A stretch of DNA of 5,890 bases from Saprospirales bacterium (GTDB taxonomy: Bacteria > Bacteroidota > Bacteroidia > Chitinophagales > Saprospiraceae): NCBI GenBank assembly GCA_003559985.1, contig PWJP01000125.1:1-5890 (forward strand). Reading direction: 5' to 3'. Numbering within the stretch: position 1 is the stretch's first letter; each line of letters begins with the position of its first letter. Below are positions 3,157-5,890 of the stretch, piece by piece. A program made the translations under genes and the position numbers. Below the pieces are notes generated by a model. The model was not told the origin of the DNA, made no database searches, and worked only from the letters and a program-made list of their open reading frames with translations.

Positions 3157-5890
3157 TTACTGCTGTGGAATTTTTATCCTTTGAAAGGTTCTGTAATGAT
3201 CACCAGTATAATAATAAGAACCATCACTGCCTCTTATAAGTCTTCGTTTAGAACGTACTGCCCCATGTTGCCTTTGGACTGGAGACGGAGGCTTGTCAAT
3301 ATCAACTTTATCATATTTAATTGACTTACCAGATTCTGTTTTAGTAGGCAGCTTACCCTTATCATTGCGAAAAACCGTCTTGAATTTGTCAAAAGATTTA
3401 ATTGAACTCAATATTTTTTTGTATCTGCCCGCTCCAACATTAGGGAAGCCAGTATAAGAAACAGGCATGTTGGTAATATCAATTGTGGTGCCATCTCGTT
3501 GAGTAGCCAACATTTTGTCATCCTTTTCTGAAATGTCAACTACATCCTCAGGGGATACTTTGACAGCTGTCATCACTCCTAAGTCACCACCTAAATCACT
3601 TATTGATGTATTCCCATGTTCTATGGCAAAGGTACCATCTGAGTGCTCAACAATATTGCTTCTGGAGCCGCTTGTAAATAACTTCCCAATAAACCATCTT
3701 GGTCTAATTTTAATGTTATTATCCCTCGCATATTCTAATGCATCGTCTCTTGTCTCAAACAACCCGTCTGGATCAATATAGATTATAGGGTTATTAAACC
3801 CATATCTGTATGGGGTCCACTCCGGTGCATGATCCGCTAGCGGATCCACCACACTCCACCTTCCCAATGCCGCATCGTACCACCGTGCGTGATAGTCGTG
3901 CATTCGAGTGACACGTTCTTCGTACTCCTTGTTATTGTAGGTAAAGGGATCGGCATCGCGGTAGGGAAGGGAGGGGAGGTCCACCTCCTCGGGGAGGTCG
4001 TGGGGCATGCCAAATGGATAGTAATCCCTTACTTGCAGGATTTCCTCTTCGCAGTTAATGTGGCCATTGCCGTCCAGGTCGCTGATCCATACGCGGGAAT
4101 TGCCGAGATGATCCCTGATAATAAACTCAAGCTGCCACTCTCCTGTAGGTCCGTCTCCGGGGATGATTCGCCCTTCACCAAAATTGTAAGCACTTAAGTC
4201 CCCGTTTGTGAATATCGCACCGCCCTCATACTTTATAATATCAGTTGGGACTCCATTCTCCAGGTATCGCTGTTCAATCTTGTTTCCTTCATCATCGTAG
4301 GTTATTGCCAAATTTTCATCCTGGGCAAAAAACTCAATCGGCTGGTGTCTGTGATTGTATGTTATATCTCCAATGCTGCGCTGTGTACATGAACTTAAAT
4401 TTCCATGAACGTCGTAAGTCATTGTCGTACCATGACCAATATATCCTAAATCAGGTCCGGGCTGTGGTGCCAACTCCGAAACAGTAACCAGCTGATTGCC
4501 GGAATATCCCATTACCAATCTATCTATCATCCCATAAACAGGACCAAAATGGGAATTGGGGTTCAGAAGGCCGTACCTTTCAATGGTTGAAATATTACCT
4601 GCAAGGTCTTCATAGGTAATGCCCACAGAATAGTCTGCCAGAGAATTGCCATGATCCATATAATTAGCTGACAGCAATCTGTCGAATCCATCGTAGCTAA
4701 AGCCGTATCTCCTTTTATCACTGTCCGCTATAACCCATTCCATATGCGCAATATTTCCATTAAATTGGGCTTCGGCCCCCAGGGGGTGGTTGGGGGAGTC
4801 GAAATACTTTTTCTGATAGAAGATAACACATATGTCCTCGGGATCGAATTTATCCTTTCCTCCTCTATCCGGAATTACTCCATCCATATCTCTTTCTAAA
4901 CGATTGAGCAGCCACTCAATTGCCCTTATTGAAATAGTATTAGCTTCCATCCCGGCCAGCTCAAGTTCCTTTTCAATTGAAAGGCCTAAATCATGCTCAA
5001 AATACGAGTGGACCTCATTTCTAATATGTTCAAGGAAGACCTCATTCTCATAATACCCATGGGCAAAAACTTCAATGGAATCAGTATAAGGATATTCACC
5101 CTCGATCTCCTCACCCTGGTATTTTACAAAGTTGGCCAGAAACTTTGACCATTCAGAACTTATTAATTCTTCACCGGATTCGAATATATTGGACTCCAAT
5201 AAATACCTAACAGAGAAATGGGTGCTTGAAGGGTTCTTTAAACTATCCAAATTAAACCTCAATACAACATTATGATCAAGTTGGTGGGTTTGGGATTCCC
5301 CAGGTGCTGTTAGCTCATGTAGTTTTTTGCCATCGACAAAATAATCACCGGGGATTAAAGGTAGATCATTTATTTGATACAACCAACCTCTGGAATTGTA
5401 ATAAAATTTATCTCTATGAAGTCTATTTTGACTGCCATCATAATACAATAAGTTCTCAAGTTGTGTGGCCGAGGTATATTGATAGTCAATGAAGGCCAAA
5501 TCTTCCTGACCAAATGCCAACTTCTTTACATCCACTCTGCCACCCTCATCATAGTTAAAATCATACATAATTGGCTCAGCATGAATGGAATGTTCAATTA
5601 CTTTCTGTCCTACCAAATCGGCCATATCAATGTCGAGAAAATAATAATCGGTGGAAAGTCCGCCCCGGGACCTTGACTTTTCTGTAAGGCGCCCATAAAT
5701 ATCATAATCATATGTTTCCGTTAAAACATCACCGTGATCAGTGTGCACTGTTTTGGTTCTCAATTGCCCAAACCTCCCCTGGTCTGGTGCTTCATAATAC
5801 TCATACCTGACGTAATCGCTATTATCAACCTCAACAACTGATTCACGGCCATAATCATCGTATGTAAAGACTGTTTCAAATGATCCATTG
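3157..5890 (-). CDS. RHS repeat protein with C-terminal barnase-like ribonuclease tip (5' end outside window)
   Basis: The frame is open from the window edge (first full codon 5887-5889) to TAA at 3157-3159, giving 910 residues of the C-terminal part; the true start lies beyond 5890. YD repeats (TYDDYGRE, YDYDIYGRLTEK, FNYDEGGRV, FYYNSRGWL) come first. A segment without YD repeats follows (~5280-4800), then more repeats (FSYDGFDRL, MTYDVHGNL). The RHS-associated core runs from RDHLGNSRVW (about 4113) through RDYYPFGMPH, YNNKEYE, RWYDAALGRWSVVDPLA and NNPIIYIDPDGL (ending at 3760), which fits the PxxxxDPxGL self-cleavage signal of RHS carriers. After it come ~200 residues: a linker and then the ribonuclease domain. 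In known RHS systems the repeats form a shell holding the toxin until delivery to a neighbouring cell. The delivery route here is not visible. The core is visibly G+C-richer than the tip. The barstar-like gene follows immediately. Confidence 0.95.
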   Translation of the reverse strand, partial: NGSFETVFTYDDYGRESVVEVDNSDYVRYEYYEAPDQGRFGQLRTKTVHTDHGDVLTETYDYDIYGRLTEKSRSRGGLSTDYYFLDIDMADLVGQKVIEHSIHAEPIMYDFNYDEGGRVDVKKLAFGQEDLAFIDYQYTSATQLENLLYYDGSQNRLHRDKFYYNSRGWLYQINDLPLIPGDYFVDGKKLHELTAPGESQTHQLDHNVVLRFNLDSLKNPSSTHFSVRYLLESNIFESGEELISSEWSKFLANFVKYQGEEIEGEYPYTDSIEVFAHGYYENEVFLEHIRNEVHSYFEHDLGLSIEKELELAGMEANTISIRAIEWLLNRLERDMDGVIPDRGGKDKFDPEDICVIFYQKKYFDSPNHPLGAEAQFNGNIAHMEWVIADSDKRRYGFSYDGFDRLLSANYMDHGNSLADYSVGITYEDLAGNISTIERYGLLNPNSHFGPVYGMIDRLVMGYSGNQLVTVSELAPQPGPDLGYIGHGTTMTYDVHGNLSSCTQRSIGDITYNHRHQPIEFFAQDENLAITYDDEGNKIEQRYLENGVPTDIIKYEGGAIFTNGDLSAYNFGEGRIIPGDGPTGEWQLEFIIRDHLGNSRVWISDLDGNGHINCEEEILQVRDYYPFGMPHDLPEEVDLPSLPYRDADPFTYNNKEYEERVTRMHDYHARWYDAALGRWSVVDPLADHAPEWTPYRYGFNNPIIYIDPDGLFETRDDALEYARDNNIKIRPRWFIGKLFTSGSRSNIVEHSDGTFAIEHGNTSISDLGGDLGVMTAVKVSPEDVVDISEKDDKMLATQRDGTTIDITNMPVSYTGFPNVGAGRYKKILSSIKSFDKFKTVFRNDKGKLPTKTESGKSIKYDKVDIDKPPSPVQRQHGAVRSKRRLIRGSDGSYYYTGDHYRTFQRIKIPQQ
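3160..3420 (-). other. Barnase/RNase-like toxin domain of the main RHS protein
   Basis: The last ~85 residues align with barnase: F-R-N-D-K-GKLPTK matches barnase FSNREGKLPGK, and RRLIRGSDGSYYYTGDHYRTFQRI matches DRILYSSDWLIYKTTDHYKTFTKI. Arg at 3253-3255 and Arg at 3241-3243 fall at barnase Arg83 and Arg87. His at 3196-3198, within DHY, is His102, the general acid, followed by the Tyr103 equivalent. At the general base Glu73 (barnase EADI) the best alignment gives Lys (KVDI, codon 3307-3309). The family cleaves single-stranded RNA by transphosphorylation. Identity is strongly supported by the fold-specific motifs and the adjacent barstar; catalytic competence is less certain because of the Lys. 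Confidence 0.82.
3862..4011 (-). repeat. 150-bp RHS core tract nearly identical to 1651-1800 (main copy)
   Basis: This is the main-gene copy of the near-identical tract, differing from the orphan copy at one base. It encodes the end of PFGMPH through DYHARWYDAALG of the RHS core. Here it is uninterrupted: TTCCCAATGCC continues directly into the GRW codons on one side, and the YYPFG codons precede it on the other. The two tracts are in direct orientation, 2211 bp apart, so a crossover would delete the barnase/barstar pair and the regulator. Confidence 0.9.
4045..4080 (-). other. EF-hand-like calcium loop in the RHS core
   Basis: The minus strand encodes DLDGNGHINCEE, a full 12-residue EF-hand/dockerin-type loop: Asp at positions 1 and 3, Asn at 5, Gly at 6, Ile at 8, Glu at 12. 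It lies between DHLGNSRVW and the YYPFG motif of the core. The same loop is retained in the orphan at 1924-1959. Loops of this type are frequent at this site in Bacteroidota RHS proteins as I remember them. A calcium-binding role is inferred from the pattern alone. Confidence 0.55.

Noticed and set aside
3889..4197. Plus-strand open frame resembling another at 1678-1872
   Set aside because: The resemblance only reflects the duplicated RHS core read on the wrong strand.
5761..5763. TTG codon as the start of the main RHS gene
   Set aside because: The frame stays open upstream to the window edge and encodes further YD-repeat sequence (TYDDYGRE), so the gene continues beyond 5890.

Overview
The window looks like chromosomal DNA from a member of the Bacteroidota, probably a Saprospira/Lewinella- or Cytophaga-like lineage. 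This rests on the style of the RHS proteins (DHLGN, YYPFGM, YNNKEYE, ALGRWSVVDPLA and NNPIIYIDPDGL motifs), a YwqK/MORN-type presumed immunity protein, a TAnnTTTG-type promoter, and genes that lack Shine-Dalgarno sequences. No rRNA or other taxonomic marker is present, so the assignment is an inference.

Layout. Positions 1-93 carry the last 30 codons of an unidentified plus-strand gene, followed by about 320 bases without a gene. Positions 414-2106 (minus strand) hold an orphan RHS module. It is an N-terminally truncated RHS core fused to an unrecognised C-terminal tip of about 200 residues (910-2106). Overlapping it by 14 nt is a membrane-anchored MORN-repeat protein (414-923), the likely immunity partner. 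Positions 2212-2547 (plus strand) encode a small XRE-type helix-turn-helix regulator, preceded by two tandem 22-bp repeats and followed by a bidirectional terminator hairpin. Positions 2754-5890 (minus strand) hold the main RHS gene, whose 5' end lies beyond the window. Its last ~200 residues form a barnase-like ribonuclease tip, and a barstar-family immunity gene starts 10 nt after its stop.

How it fits together. This is a polymorphic-toxin locus: one full RHS carrier with a toxin/immunity pair (barnase/barstar), then a displaced 'orphan' tip/immunity cassette that keeps a copy of the RHS core. The two cores share a 150-bp tract with a single mismatch (1651-1800 and 3862-4011), while the homology on either side is clearly more diverged. 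Recombination there would delete about 2.2 kb and give the carrier the orphan toxin and its immunity gene.

Points of interest. The orphan core has two in-frame insertions made of palindromic DNA. One is a chain of four hairpins at 1808-1893; the other is the ACPERLVEG-type palindrome at 1621-1650. The barnase-like tip keeps the Arg, Arg and Asp-His-Tyr residues but seems to have Lys at the general-base Glu position. The orphan's tip matches no toxin family I know. A repeat of the form TGGTACA-N9-TGAAAC occurs once beside the orphan cassette and twice in front of the regulator, with a degenerate inverted copy beyond the regulator; it resembles IS21-family terminal repeats.
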